The notes: generated by a model not told the origin, from the sequence alone. Positions 9,845 through 19,284 are shown, counted from the stretch's first letter. The stretch is DNA of 64,000 bases from Verrucomicrobiota bacterium (GCA_017301995.1 JAFLEH010000003.1:124001-188000); one strand, 5' to 3'. Translations and numbers: made by a program.

Positions 9845-12292
9845 TCATGCTCGGCGGCGGCGAAACAACGCCAGGGAACCAACCGCGCCAATCAGAATCG
9901 CGGACGGCTCCGGAATCACCTGAAGCGCGAAATCGTTGCCGCCGATGAACGAGTTGCTCCCGCTGTCCGCCTGATAGGTCGCTTTGAACTGCTGCGAATC
10001 GAAGGTGACGATCCCCCCTTCGGCAAAGCCGTCGAACGCGCCAGTGATGGCATCGGCGCCGTCGTTGGCGATGAGAAAATAGATATCATTCAGCGCCCAC
10101 GATCCGGACCCGAGCGCGGTGAGGTTGAGATCCGCGCCGGAGGCGATGGTTAGACCGCCCGTTAGGCCGAGTTGGTCGTAGTTGGATCCGGCGTTTGGCG
10201 CGACGCCCCGGCTCATTTCGATGTTGAGGGATCCGGTGCTGCCGAATGAAAGGCCATCGGCGGCATTGGTGGTGGAAACGGATAGCACCCCGGCACTGTT
10301 TCCAGGGCTGATGGATCCATTGACGATCACCTTTTTTCCAGCGGCATTGAGCGTGCCGATGCCGCCGAGCGTTTGGGAACTGCCCACGGTGAAGTCGGCG
10401 GTCTTCGCTGTCACATCCAATATGGCTCCGGAGGATCCGGCGTCGCCGACGGTGATACTGGCACTGCTGTCGATGCTGCCCGCGCCTTCGAGTTTCAATG
10501 TGCCGGCCTTGATGGTTGTCGTGCCGGTGTAGGTGTTCACGCCGGATAGGGTCTGCGTGGCCGATCCCGACTTCACCAGGCTGATGGCGTTGGAGATCGC
10601 GCCGGACGAGGACTGGTTGGCGGCGGTGGCGAGGGTTAGGGTGGCGGAACCCGTCGCCAGACCGACCTTCACAGTTCCCGCCAGACCGGCAATGGTTTGG
10701 TTGTAGGCGGTGGTGCCTGCCTGATTGTTCAACTGGAGCGTGCCTCCAACGGAAGATGATACATTCCCCGCGGCCGCGAGGGTATTGGCGGCACCGGTGG
10801 TCACGGTGCCAGCGGCATTGCTGATGTCGAGCGTGCCCCAGGTGTTGGAAGCGTTGCTGAATTCCCATTGGCTGTTGTCGAGAATCTGCACGGTGCCGGT
10901 AGATAGGGAAACGGAACCGCCGACCTTGCCGAATCTGGCGCCACCCCGGAGGACCAGGGTGACACCCGTGCCCAGCGTGCTGTAGCCGATATCGCCCGAA
11001 ACGATGCTGGCTGCCGCGGTAGTGGCGCCCTCACTCGCAATGGTGGCGAGACCGCTGGCACTGGTGTTGTCCACGGTGATGGAGCCGCTCCATGTGGAAC
11101 CGGCGCCCAGACTGAGAACCGCCCGGTTGCCTCCTCCTTGGCCCCGTTTCAAAGTCAGTGCGTTGGACACCGTCAGTCCCGCGTTCACTGACAAGGATGC
11201 GTTGAACTGTTGGTTGCCGTTCACCACCACCGCACCAGTGCCAAGCGCTGATGCATCGCCCACGACGACACCGTTGGTGGAAGTCGATGAATGGCTGATC
11301 GTGATGGTGCCGGAGGTCAAACTCGCTCCCGATAGAGTCAGAGTTCCGGCGCCGGTTTTCGTGATGCCGCCGGTGGTGCCGCTAACCGAAGTGAACGAGG
11401 TGTTGGCATTGATGGCGAGATTGCGAACGGCGGAACCGAGGGAGAGTTCGCCGAAAGCCAGGGCACCGGTGCCGACGGAGGTTTGGCCGAAATTGGCGGT
11501 GCCGGTGAAGCCCCCTGTCGAGAAATCCACCTTGTTGCCGAAGGAGCGCGCCGTGGTGTCGGTCGAGGCGAGGGTCATGCTGCCGCCGCCGGACGCGAGA
11601 TAGATGGTGCCGGTGCCGAATGCCCCGTTGTTTCCGCCGAGCAGGGTGCCGTTGTTGATGTAAACCCAGCCGATGGAGTTCGCCGCGCTGAGCGTCCAAG
11701 TGCCGGAGTCGCCTTTGTAAAGCTGACCGTCAACGGTGAGGGTTCCGTTGATGGAACTGCCCGTGTTGGCACCGCGAAGCATGAGGTTGGCGTCGTTGGC
11801 AGTGCCAGTGCCGTTGGCGGTCACATTTCCGTTGAGGGTGATGGATGCTCCGGCGCTGATCTGGGTGCGGTTGGTTGTGGAGCCGATCCCCACTGCTGCG
11901 CCGCCCCCCGCAGTGGACACGATGTTGTTACCGATGGTGAGGGCTTGAGACGAATTTGTGAGAATGGCCGCTCCGCTGGCAGCCAGGGTGATGTCGCTGC
12001 CCGTGATCGAGACGGCGGCCGTGTTGCCGGAAAGCGACATGCTTCCCCAATTGACGGCGGAACCAACGGTATGAGCACCGGTTGACGAGGCTGCGCCCCA
12101 AGTGGCGACATCGGCGGTGGCGGGTGATCCGTTGGTGCCGGATCCGCCGGACCACACGCCGGAAGCGGTCGATGAGAGATCGTTGGTTCCATTGTTCTGC
12201 TTGGTGGCCGTGGCGGCTTGCGCGGATGTGCCGGCTAGAACGATGGAAACCGCCGACGCGGCTGCGAGAAACGGATTGAGTCTGTATTTCAT
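9845..12292 (-). CDS. Autotransporter-associated beta-strand repeat protein with PEP-CTERM tail
   Basis: 815 residues. The signal peptide begins 'MKYRLNPFLAAASAVSIVLAG' and ends 'SAQAA'. The long Gly/Ser/Thr/Asn-rich passenger is built of short beta-strand repeats such as 'GAGTLTLSGA' and 'SGVNTYTGTTTIKAGTLKL', typical of autotransporter-associated repeats that fold as a beta helix. The C-terminus 'VIPEPSAILIGAVGSLALF' plus 'RRRRA' is a canonical PEP-CTERM signal: a PEP motif, a transmembrane helix, then Arg residues. In families studied, exosortase recognises this tail. There is no autotransporter barrel. A block of about 300 residues ('WEFSNASNTWGTLDIS...') is closely shared with the upstream gene at 12338-16753, so the two arose by duplication and recombination. 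The start at 12292 is set by the signal peptide. Confidence 0.88.
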   Translation of the reverse strand: MKYRLNPFLAAASAVSIVLAGTSAQAATATKQNNGTNDLSSTASGVWSGGSGTNGSPATADVATWGAASSTGAHTVGSAVNWGSMSLSGNTAAVSITGSDITLAASGAAILTNSSQALTIGNNIVSTAGGGAAVGIGSTTNRTQISAGASITLNGNVTANGTGTANDANLMLRGANTGSSINGTLTVDGQLYKGDSGTWTLSAANSIGWVYINNGTLLGGNNGAFGTGTIYLASGGGSMTLASTDTTARSFGNKVDFSTGGFTGTANFGQTSVGTGALAFGELSLGSAVRNLAINANTSFTSVSGTTGGITKTGAGTLTLSGASLTSGTITISHSSTSTNGVVVGDASALGTGAVVVNGNQQFNASLSVNAGLTVSNALTLKRGQGGGNRAVLSLGAGSTWSGSITVDNTSASGLATIASEGATTAAASIVSGDIGYSTLGTGVTLVLRGGARFGKVGGSVSLSTGTVQILDNSQWEFSNASNTWGTLDISNAAGTVTTGAANTLAAAGNVSSSVGGTLQLNNQAGTTAYNQTIAGLAGTVKVGLATGSATLTLATAANQSSSGAISNAISLVKSGSATQTLSGVNTYTGTTTIKAGTLKLEGAGSIDSSASITVGDAGSSGAILDVTAKTADFTVGSSQTLGGIGTLNAAGKKVIVNGSISPGNSAGVLSVSTTNAADGLSFGSTGSLNIEMSRGVAPNAGSNYDQLGLTGGLTIASGADLNLTALGSGSWALNDIYFLIANDGADAITGAFDGFAEGGIVTFDSQQFKATYQADSGSNSFIGGNDFALQVIPEPSAILIGAVGSLALFRRRRA

Positions 12293-12337
12293 GGATGTGG
12301 GAAGCGTTGGAGTGATATTGACGGCCAAACCGGAAAC

Positions 12338-15300
12338 TTACGGCAGTTTGACGGCCCGGAGGCGGCCGAAGATCTTCCCGGCGGCGGCTTTGGCAGCGGG
12401 CACGGTGATGACGACGGTGTCGGTATCGGCATCGGGTGCGTCCTCGGTGACATCCACGGTGATGGTGTCGGTGGTGGAATCCACGGCACCCACGGGAACA
12501 TCGTTTGCGGGCGACGGGAATGACAGATCCTCGGACCACTGGAAGTTGAGGGCGACTCCGGATTCGGATAGATCCTTCCGTTTGAAGGTGAAGATCATAT
12601 TGCCTCCGGACTGCTCCATGGTGGGGAGCAACGAGGCCGAGTTGGACCCCGGGTTGGCGGGATTCGGTTCGCCGCCGAGGACGAATTCAAGGCCGTTGTC
12701 GAGGCCGTCCTTGTCGGGGTCGGCGTCGAAGGCGGCGTCCGCGCCGGTTAGCCCCTTGGCGGCGGCCCATGACTCGAAGCCGCTGCTTGTCATGGTTAGA
12801 ACGCCGGTGGCTTCGTCGAACGAGTAATTCTTGCCGCCGGTGGTTTTGGTCCACACGTCGCCGCTGGCGGTCCACGCCGTGGCGCCGCTGATGACCCGGA
12901 AGGTTCCGCCATACACCGCGGCCAGGTTTTCCAAGACCCATGTGCCCGAAGTGAGTGGAGCGGCGTCCGCAAGGGAGGTGTCGATATTGAAGTCGCCGTC
13001 GAGGGTCGCTGAACCGGCGCCGGATAGACCGTTGGTGGCACCGCTGGTGGCTCCGATGGAGAACCTAAGTTGGGCGTTGTCCACCAGGACGAGCGACGTT
13101 CCGTTGTTGACGGTGGTGTTTCCGGTGTAGGTGTTGATTCCGCTCAGGGTAAGTGTGCCGCCGTTGACGGCGATTCCGGTGGTTCGGGTACCCGCCCCGA
13201 TGGCGTCTTTGATAACCCCGGAGTAGGTGGCCGTCGCAGTGGTGGTTAGGACGGAGTCGGCGGTGGTGGAGCTGTTGCCGATGGTGGCGGCTTTGGCATT
13301 GTTCTGGCTGACGCCCGCCAGCGTCTGGCTGAACCCGGCGAGGTCGAAGGTGGCGGGATTGGAAACCGCCATGTTCAGGACCGCCGCGGGATTGAGGCCG
13401 TTATTGGCCGCCAGGCGCAAGGTTCCTTCGCCGATCCGGAACTCGGTGTAGTTGCCGCCACCACCGACCTCGACGGTTCCGACGCGGGAGTTGGGAATGG
13501 CGCCGCCAGTGACATTGACCGGACCCATAAGCCGCAGGACGGAATTGGTGCCGGACGAGGCGAAATGGCCGCCGGTGGAGGGATTGCTGCCAACGGTGAC
13601 CGTGGCAGTGATCGTGGCGGGCGCGCCTCCGTTGGCGGTCACAGAGCCTTGGTAGTCGGTGGATCCGGTGGAGCTGATGGTGATCGGGTTCGCGAGCGTC
13701 ACACCGCCGCCCAGATAGATCTTGTTGGCGGCCGACGTGATGCCGACGGCACCGGTGCCGAGAGCGGTGCTGCTGTTGACCTGAATGATACCGCCTGAAA
13801 CGGTGGTGCCTCCGGAGTAGGCGCTGATTCCGGTTAGAGTGAGGGTGGATGTGCCACCCTTGGCGAGCGCCAAGATGCCGGCCCCGTCGTTGATCGCGCC
13901 TGCGAACGTATCGTTTTGGGTTCCGGATAGGGTAAGCGCGCTGGTTCCCGGGATGGTCCGGGTGATGGTGCCCGTGGCCGCGCCGGCCAGCGATGAATTG
14001 GAGGCATTCGCGTTCAGATTCACCGTGCCATCGACGAGCAGCGGACCGGAACCCAGGCCGCCCCCGTTTACGGTTAGGACACCGCCCGCCTCCACGGCTA
14101 CGGTAGCCGTGCCGACCGTGGAATAGGTGTTGAGGGTGGCATTGGCGCCGGACAGGACATCCAGTCCGATACCGGAGGTGGCGAGGATGGATAGAGTGTT
14201 GGATCCGCCCACGGTTGCGGTTCCGTTTTCGAACGTGAGGGTGTTGATGCTGGTGTCCGCGCCAAGAGTGGTGTCGGTATTGGCGGCGTTGGCGGAGGAG
14301 AAGAACACATCGGTGATGGCGCCGGGAATTTGTCCGGCGTCGGTGGTCCCGGTGCTGTCGGCCGCCCAGTTGCTGTCGGGAGCGGCGGATGACTCGTTCC
14401 ACACCGAACTCACATCACCTTTCCAATAGGCGGTGTAGGGCGTTGCGGCTCCGCTCACGGTCAGGACGTAGTTTTCACCGACGACCGAGCCGAAATAGGA
14501 AGTCGGAAAACCGGAAACAGCCACATTGTTGGTGTCCAGCACGAACGTTCCGCCCAAGGGGGCCTGCGAGGAGATAAGGTTATAGGTTCCGGTGGGAATG
14601 CTGCCGTGCAACCGGAGGGTGTTGGTGCCGCTGACCGTGGCCGCGACCGCGCTGATGCTGTCCGGATTGGCGTTGAGGCCGATGTCAACGGTGGCGTTCG
14701 CGAGCGTTAGATTGTTGACGGCCTGATTCCGGGTCGCCGTGCCCTTGCGCAAATCGAGGGTGCCATTGTTGATCGTCAGGTCCCCGGTGCTGATGGCTCC
14801 CGTGTTTCCCAGCACAAGCGTGCCACCGGAGACCGTGGTGGACCCCGTATAGGTGTTCACCCCGGTTAGAATCTGGATGGCCGAACCGGTTTTGACCAGA
14901 CTGATGGCTCCGGAAATGACGCCGGAACACGATTGGTCGGCGGTGGTGTCAAGAGTCAGGGTGGCGGACCCCGTGGCAAGTCCGACTTTCACCTTGCCAC
15001 TGAGACCGGCGATGGTTTGGCTGTGGGCGGTTGTGCCGGCCTGGTCGTTCAATTGCAGCGTGCCGCCGGTGGAGGAGGTGGAGGTGACCACCCCGGTGGG
15101 CGAAAGCGTGTTGTCCGCGCCGACGGTAACGATGGCCCCGGAGTTGCTGATATCGAGTGTACCCCAGGTGTTGGAGACATTGCTGAACTCCCATTTGCTG
15201 CTATCCAACAACTGGACATAGCCGGTGGATAGGGAAACGGACCCGGTGATCTTGCCAAAGGAATTGGAACTCCGCAGGGCGAGGGTGGGGTTGGCGGTGT

Positions 15301-16753
15301 TTCCGGTTCCCAGGGTGCTGAAACCGATGTTTCCGGATATCACGCTCGCGGTGGCCGCGGTGGTGCCTCCGGTCAGAACCGCCGCAAATCCGGCGGTGGC
15401 GGTGTTGTCCAAGGTGATATTTCCGCCCCAGTTCGCTCCGGCGGTGGCACCGAGCTTGAGAACCGCACGATTGCTTCCTCCGTTTCCCCGCTTCAGGGTC
15501 AGGGAGTTGGCTACGGTTAGAGCGTTGTTGACGAGGAGGCCGGGATTGTACTGCTGGCCGCCGTTCACCAGCACGGATCCGGTACCGAGCGCCGAGGCGT
15601 CCGCCACGGTAATCCCGGTTGTATCGCCGGTGTTGCTGATAATCGTGCCGCCGGTGTAGGTATTGGCGCCGGAGAGGGTTAGGGTATTTGCTCCCAGCTT
15701 GACCAATCCGAGGCTTCCCTGGGCGGTATTGGCCAGAACGGCCGAGTAGCTGCGGTTGGCGGTGGTGGTGTCGAATCCGATCGCCGATCCGGCGGCAAAA
15801 TTGGTGGTTCCGAGCATCGCGGTGATGTTGCCATCGGTAACCGCGTTATATACGGCGAGAGCGGCCCCGCTGGCGACGGAGTATTTGCCGCTGGTGTTGT
15901 AGCCGGGCAGCGCTCCGGTGGCAGTGATGGTTAGGATGCCGTTGGAAACCGAGGTGGGGCCGGTGTAGATGTTCGCGCCGCCGAGAGTGAGGGTTCCCGG
16001 ACCGACCTTGGTTAGGCCGGCGCCGGTATCGCCACTGATGACGCCGGTGTGGGTGACGGCGCTGTTGACCGTGAGCGTGCGGGTGGCGGAGCCGAGGGAG
16101 GTGCTGTTGGAAAAGGTCAACGCGCCGGTGGCTGTGGCGTCGCCGAGGGTGCAGTCGCCGCCTAGGGTGATGGAGGTGTATTTCCCGCTCAAGTCGCGTG
16201 AGTTTGTTCCGTTAGAACGGATCGCGCCGCCATTGATGGTGAGGGTGCCACCCGATCCCATGGCGTTGACACCGCCGACCGCTACCGTGCCGGCGTTGAG
16301 GGTGAAGCCGCCGGCATAGGTGCCGCCTGCGAGAGACCAAGTGCCCTCACCGTTCTTGATGAAGCCGGTGCCGGCGGCGGTGGACACCGCCTGTGTGGAG
16401 AAATCGAGGGTCTTGCCGGCCGCCACGTCAATGATGGCAATTGTGCCGCCTGTGCCGAGGGTGGTGCTGGGGGCCAACGTCACATTCTCGTTTGCCATGA
16501 TGGAAGCGAACTGAGTGGTCGCCAACGGTCCATTGATGGTCAGCGCCGTCCCGCCGTTGTCTTCAAAAATCACATCCGAACCCGAAACCCACGCCTGGTC
16601 GTAGGTGCCGCCGGGGGCGGTGGCCCACGACGCGCTGTCCCATGCGGCGGCGGCGCTGGTTTTCCAATAAAGCGGGGCCGCGCAAATGGCGGAAGCTCCG
16701 ATGGCGGTGATCGCCAAGGCCGTGGCGAAGTATGGATTGGATCTGATTTTCAT
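12338..16753 (-). CDS. Autotransporter-associated beta-strand repeat protein with alternative C-terminal module
   Basis: 1,471 residues. The signal peptide 'MKIRSNPYFATALAITAIGA' ends near 'ICAAP' and resembles that of its neighbour. The passenger is a long run of beta-strand repeats ('GPGTLTLGGANIYTGPTSV' and similar). A block around residues 430-640 matches the protein encoded by 9845-12292. A second passenger segment begins near 'YWKGDVSSVWNESS'. There is no PEP-CTERM tail. Instead residues about 1326-1471 carry 'GLTGADAAFDADPDKDG', 'LEFVLGGEPNP', 'FTFKRKDLS', 'FQWSEDLSF' and the terminal 'FGRLRAVKLP'. This is the alternative C-terminal module described in the findings. Only 45 bp separate it from the downstream paralogue, so co-transcription is likely. 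It diverges from the regulator gene at 16855. Confidence 0.87.
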   Translation of the reverse strand: MKIRSNPYFATALAITAIGASAICAAPLYWKTSAAAAWDSASWATAPGGTYDQAWVSGSDVIFEDNGGTALTINGPLATTQFASIMANENVTLAPSTTLGTGGTIAIIDVAAGKTLDFSTQAVSTAAGTGFIKNGEGTWSLAGGTYAGGFTLNAGTVAVGGVNAMGSGGTLTINGGAIRSNGTNSRDLSGKYTSITLGGDCTLGDATATGALTFSNSTSLGSATRTLTVNSAVTHTGVISGDTGAGLTKVGPGTLTLGGANIYTGPTSVSNGILTITATGALPGYNTSGKYSVASGAALAVYNAVTDGNITAMLGTTNFAAGSAIGFDTTTANRSYSAVLANTAQGSLGLVKLGANTLTLSGANTYTGGTIISNTGDTTGITVADASALGTGSVLVNGGQQYNPGLLVNNALTVANSLTLKRGNGGSNRAVLKLGATAGANWGGNITLDNTATAGFAAVLTGGTTAATASVISGNIGFSTLGTGNTANPTLALRSSNSFGKITGSVSLSTGYVQLLDSSKWEFSNVSNTWGTLDISNSGAIVTVGADNTLSPTGVVTSTSSTGGTLQLNDQAGTTAHSQTIAGLSGKVKVGLATGSATLTLDTTADQSCSGVISGAISLVKTGSAIQILTGVNTYTGSTTVSGGTLVLGNTGAISTGDLTINNGTLDLRKGTATRNQAVNNLTLANATVDIGLNANPDSISAVAATVSGTNTLRLHGSIPTGTYNLISSQAPLGGTFVLDTNNVAVSGFPTSYFGSVVGENYVLTVSGAATPYTAYWKGDVSSVWNESSAAPDSNWAADSTGTTDAGQIPGAITDVFFSSANAANTDTTLGADTSINTLTFENGTATVGGSNTLSILATSGIGLDVLSGANATLNTYSTVGTATVAVEAGGVLTVNGGGLGSGPLLVDGTVNLNANASNSSLAGAATGTITRTIPGTSALTLSGTQNDTFAGAINDGAGILALAKGGTSTLTLTGISAYSGGTTVSGGIIQVNSSTALGTGAVGITSAANKIYLGGGVTLANPITISSTGSTDYQGSVTANGGAPATITATVTVGSNPSTGGHFASSGTNSVLRLMGPVNVTGGAIPNSRVGTVEVGGGGNYTEFRIGEGTLRLAANNGLNPAAVLNMAVSNPATFDLAGFSQTLAGVSQNNAKAATIGNSSTTADSVLTTTATATYSGVIKDAIGAGTRTTGIAVNGGTLTLSGINTYTGNTTVNNGTSLVLVDNAQLRFSIGATSGATNGLSGAGSATLDGDFNIDTSLADAAPLTSGTWVLENLAAVYGGTFRVISGATAWTASGDVWTKTTGGKNYSFDEATGVLTMTSSGFESWAAAKGLTGADAAFDADPDKDGLDNGLEFVLGGEPNPANPGSNSASLLPTMEQSGGNMIFTFKRKDLSESGVALNFQWSEDLSFPSPANDVPVGAVDSTTDTITVDVTEDAPDADTDTVVITVPAAKAAAGKIFGRLRAVKLP

Positions 16754-16826
16754 AAGGAGTCTGGTGGGTTGGGCATCGAATCTAAACCCGGATTCCAGCG
16801 GCATAGAGCCGATTCTTCTTGACTGG

Positions 16827-16845
16827 TGTCCGGAAGAACCGGACA
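16827..16845. promoter_or_regulatory. Palindrome upstream of the regulator start, candidate operator
   Basis: A perfect inverted repeat with 7-bp arms and a 5-bp spacer, TGTCCGG-AAGAA-CCGGACA. It ends nine bases before the ATG at 16855 and lies in the 101-bp space between two divergent genes. Its symmetry and size fit the binding site of a dimeric regulator, possibly the GntR/LacI-type protein encoded immediately downstream. If translation began at the in-frame TTG at 16819, the site would be inside the gene, so its presence favours the ATG start. Its function is inferred. Confidence 0.5.
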
Positions 16846-16854
16846 GTTTTCCCG

Positions 16855-17943
16855 ATGCGCCCGCTCCACCCGCTTTCGCTGGTCGAACAGACCGTGGAAC
16901 ACCTCCGGGAAGGATTCCGCACCGGTCATTGGTGCGGAATCCTTCCCGGAGTGCGCGTTCTGGCCCGAGAACTGAACGTATCCAAAGACACCATGGAGCT
17001 TGCGCTGCGCCAGCTCGAGCGGGAGGGAAGCCTCAAGTCCGGTGGTCATGGCAAGCGGAGAGAAATCGTAATCCCCCGTGAGAATGCGATATCGGTTCGC
17101 GTGCTGCGGGTGGGAATTCTGCTTTCGTCCGCGTTGGAACAGATCAATCCCAATTCGCATCACTTGCTCCTCAAACTGATCCGCCAGATCGAGAATGCCG
17201 GACATGTTTGTTTTTTCGCGGACAGAAGTATGCGGGATCTCGGCAACAAGCTCTCGCGTATCACCCGCATGGTGGAGGCGGCGAAGGCGGATGCGTGGGT
17301 GGTCTATGCCGCGCCTAACGAAGTGATCCGGTGGTTTTCCAGTCACTCCGCCCCCGCGCTAGCGATGGGCAGGGTGCCGGGCGGACTTCAGATGGCCAGC
17401 GCCATCACGGACCTTTCCGAAGCGCTGCATGCGGCGGTGCGTGAACTCACGAGGCACGGCCACCGGCGCATCGTGGCCGTGTCTCCGGAAAGTTGGCGGG
17501 TTCCGGAGCCCAGCAATACCGCAAAAAGGTTTCTAACCGCCATGAAAGCGAACGGCCACCAGCCGTCGAATTACAATCTGCCAAACTGGGAATGCACGCC
17601 CGCCGGACTGGAAAACCTGCTGAATTCCCTTTTCCAGATCACCCCGCCCACGGCCCTCCTGTTTGTCGATCCGGCCGCCTGCGTGGCCGCCTTAGGATTC
17701 TTGGGGCGGAGAGGACTGCTCATCCCACGCGATGTTTCGATCCTGTGCATGACGTCGGGTCCCATGTTCGACCTCCTGCCACAGCGGTTGGCTCACTTCG
17801 AATGGCCGATCGACAGCCACATTCACCGGATCGTCCGCTGGGTCGGGAGGGTCGCCATGGGCGAGATCGAGAAACAGGAAACCATATTCCCCGCGATCTT
17901 CCACCCGGGGGAAACCATCGGTCCCGCCAGCCACGGCGCCTGA
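16855..17943 (+). CDS. GntR-type HTH regulator with LacI-like effector domain
   Basis: 362 residues from the ATG at 16855. Residues about 1-70 form a GntR-family winged helix ('LPGVRVLARELNVSKDTM' followed by 'ALRQLEREG'). The remainder, from about residue 80, is a periplasmic-binding-protein-like sensor as in LacI/GalR regulators ('HRRIVAVSPESWR', 'PTALLFVDP', 'IPRDVSILCMTSG'). This domain pairing is common in verrucomicrobial carbohydrate regulators. It probably controls the divergent surface-protein genes or itself, and the effector is probably a sugar (inferred). The sequence encoding 'LREGFRTGHWCGILPG' is a perfect 49-bp hairpin, described separately. It ends one base before the frame of the next gene, whose ATG may lie further downstream. 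Confidence 0.83.
   Translation: MRPLHPLSLVEQTVEHLREGFRTGHWCGILPGVRVLARELNVSKDTMELALRQLEREGSLKSGGHGKRREIVIPRENAISVRVLRVGILLSSALEQINPNSHHLLLKLIRQIENAGHVCFFADRSMRDLGNKLSRITRMVEAAKADAWVVYAAPNEVIRWFSSHSAPALAMGRVPGGLQMASAITDLSEALHAAVRELTRHGHRRIVAVSPESWRVPEPSNTAKRFLTAMKANGHQPSNYNLPNWECTPAGLENLLNSLFQITPPTALLFVDPAACVAALGFLGRRGLLIPRDVSILCMTSGPMFDLLPQRLAHFEWPIDSHIHRIVRWVGRVAMGEIEKQETIFPAIFHPGETIGPASHGA
16903..16951 (+). repeat. Perfect 21-bp inverted repeat with 7-base loop inside the regulator gene
   Basis: The bases at 16903-16923 are the exact reverse complement of 16931-16951. They are separated by the loop GGTCATT at 16924-16930. I checked all 21 pairs by reading both arms. The structure starts 48 nt after the ATG of the regulator and encodes residues of its DNA-binding domain. 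It is not followed by a T tract, so it is not a classical terminator. In mRNA it would form a very stable stem near the start of translation. In DNA it could be a cruciform or a protein-binding site. Confidence 0.95.
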
Positions 17944-18024
17944 ATGTCGGAAATCCCGCGGCGATCGGGTGGCGCCATCCGCTCTCTCCTTTACTTGGGC
18001 TGCGGATCCGGTTATCCTTCCGGC

Positions 18025-19017
18025 ATGGACACCGACGGCCCATCCCATCTGCGCAAGGTGCTGCGCATGGACATTCTCATGATCGAGTCGTGCTGCGACG
18101 CCGCTTCAATGGCCGCGCGGAACGGGATCTATGACGACGAGTTCGGCACTCCCTATCTGGATCTGGTCACCGGAGAGGTCGAAAACATCCCCGACTCCGA
18201 TGGCGATGAGGACGACGAACCGGATTGGGACCGCTATCTATCATTCCCGACGGACATCGGACGACTCGAATGGCCGGATGTCATCGGGTTCGCGGAGGGG
18301 CTGGAAAACGCGCGCCACCGGGAGGAACTGCTCCGCCTGGCGAACGGCTGCGGAGCCTTCCGGAGGGTCAGGGACTATATCTACAACTCCAACGACATCG
18401 CGCTCAAGCACTCGTGGAACTGGTTCGAGACCCGCATGAGCCGTGAGCAAATCGTCGGATGGCTCCGCGACGCGGGCATCGAACCGGATTGGGGATGCGA
18501 TATCTTCACCCCGCCCGAACTGCCCAACCGCCGCCGCGACATGCTGGAGATCGCGCACGATTTCATCCTCGCCGCACGCAAGCTGCCGGGCATCGAACGG
18601 ATTTTCCTAACCGGATCACTCGCCACCGACGAAGCCAATCCCGTCGATGTGACATTTGTCGTCGCGATGGCGGATGACATGGATCTAACTCCACTGGCCA
18701 AACTGCGGCGGCAACTCGAAGGCAAAACCATGGCACTCGGCGACGGCCGGTGGTCGGATGTATTCCTAACGGATCCAACCGGCACCTATCTCGGCCGGAT
18801 CTGCCCGTGGAAAGACTGCGTTCCCGGCCTCCGGCGGGCCTGCCGCGCCGACCACTGCGGCCGCCGCCATTACCTCCACGACGATCTCCGCAACTTCATT
18901 CCGACGGGAAAGGTCAAACCCTGGCCACCTATCCAAATCCATCCCGCCCCAGCCGAGGACGAACCCGCCCCAGCCCTGCCAAGAGACACCGCGACGCTGC
19001 TGTTTGCTCCCGTGTGA
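18025..19017 (+). CDS. UPF0158-like domain fused to nucleotidyltransferase-like and Cys-rich segments
   Basis: 330 residues from the ATG at 18025; the frame is open back to 17944, directly after the regulator stop. Residues about 80-155 ('WPDVIGFAEGLENARHREEL...GAFRRVRDYIYN...WLRDAGIEPDW') match the UPF0158 pattern. Residues about 190-260 start 'RIFLTGSLATDEANPVDVTF', which resembles the GS...DxD core of minimal nucleotidyltransferases. The second Asp is replaced by Thr, so catalysis is doubtful. A segment near residues 255-280, 'CPWKDCVPGLRRACRADHC' followed by Arg-Arg-His, carries four Cys and a His that could bind zinc. The C-terminus is Pro/Ala-rich. No function is known. Confidence 0.65.
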   Translation: MDTDGPSHLRKVLRMDILMIESCCDAASMAARNGIYDDEFGTPYLDLVTGEVENIPDSDGDEDDEPDWDRYLSFPTDIGRLEWPDVIGFAEGLENARHREELLRLANGCGAFRRVRDYIYNSNDIALKHSWNWFETRMSREQIVGWLRDAGIEPDWGCDIFTPPELPNRRRDMLEIAHDFILAARKLPGIERIFLTGSLATDEANPVDVTFVVAMADDMDLTPLAKLRRQLEGKTMALGDGRWSDVFLTDPTGTYLGRICPWKDCVPGLRRACRADHCGRRHYLHDDLRNFIPTGKVKPWPPIQIHPAPAEDEPAPALPRDTATLLFAPV

Positions 19018-19284
19018 GGCGAAGATGGCGCGATTCTCCCGCTCCGTGAAACCCGTCCAACCGCCAAAAACCAAGCGATAGAGGCTCAGGCGGGTCCAAT
19101 CATCAAAGCGATCCCGAACAGTCGCCGGCAACCCGAGGAACTCACCGACCTCCGCGGCTGGCACCTATCCGAGCGACCTCGGCGGACTCAAGCGCCAAAC
19201 CCTAGGGCAGCGGAAAGTGAAGACAAGCGCGCCCGCGCGATCCGGAAGCGTCCAGCCACCAATCCGGCCGACCCCTGGTTTCGG

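Noticed and set aside
13401..14402. 333-residue Arg/His-rich minus-strand ORF
   Set aside because: It lies within the beta-repeat gene in another frame. The composition (RR, HH, QQ runs) is a shifted reading of Gly/Thr/Asn-rich repeats.
16903..16951. The 21-bp hairpin as a transcription terminator
   Set aside because: It is inside a coding sequence, near its start, and no T-rich run follows either arm on either strand.
19018..19284. A gene in the 267-bp gap before the PEP-CTERM gene stop
   Set aside because: Frames on both strands are short, with Pro/Arg-rich composition and no motif. The minus-strand frame 18766-19164 mostly overlaps the UPF0158 fusion gene.
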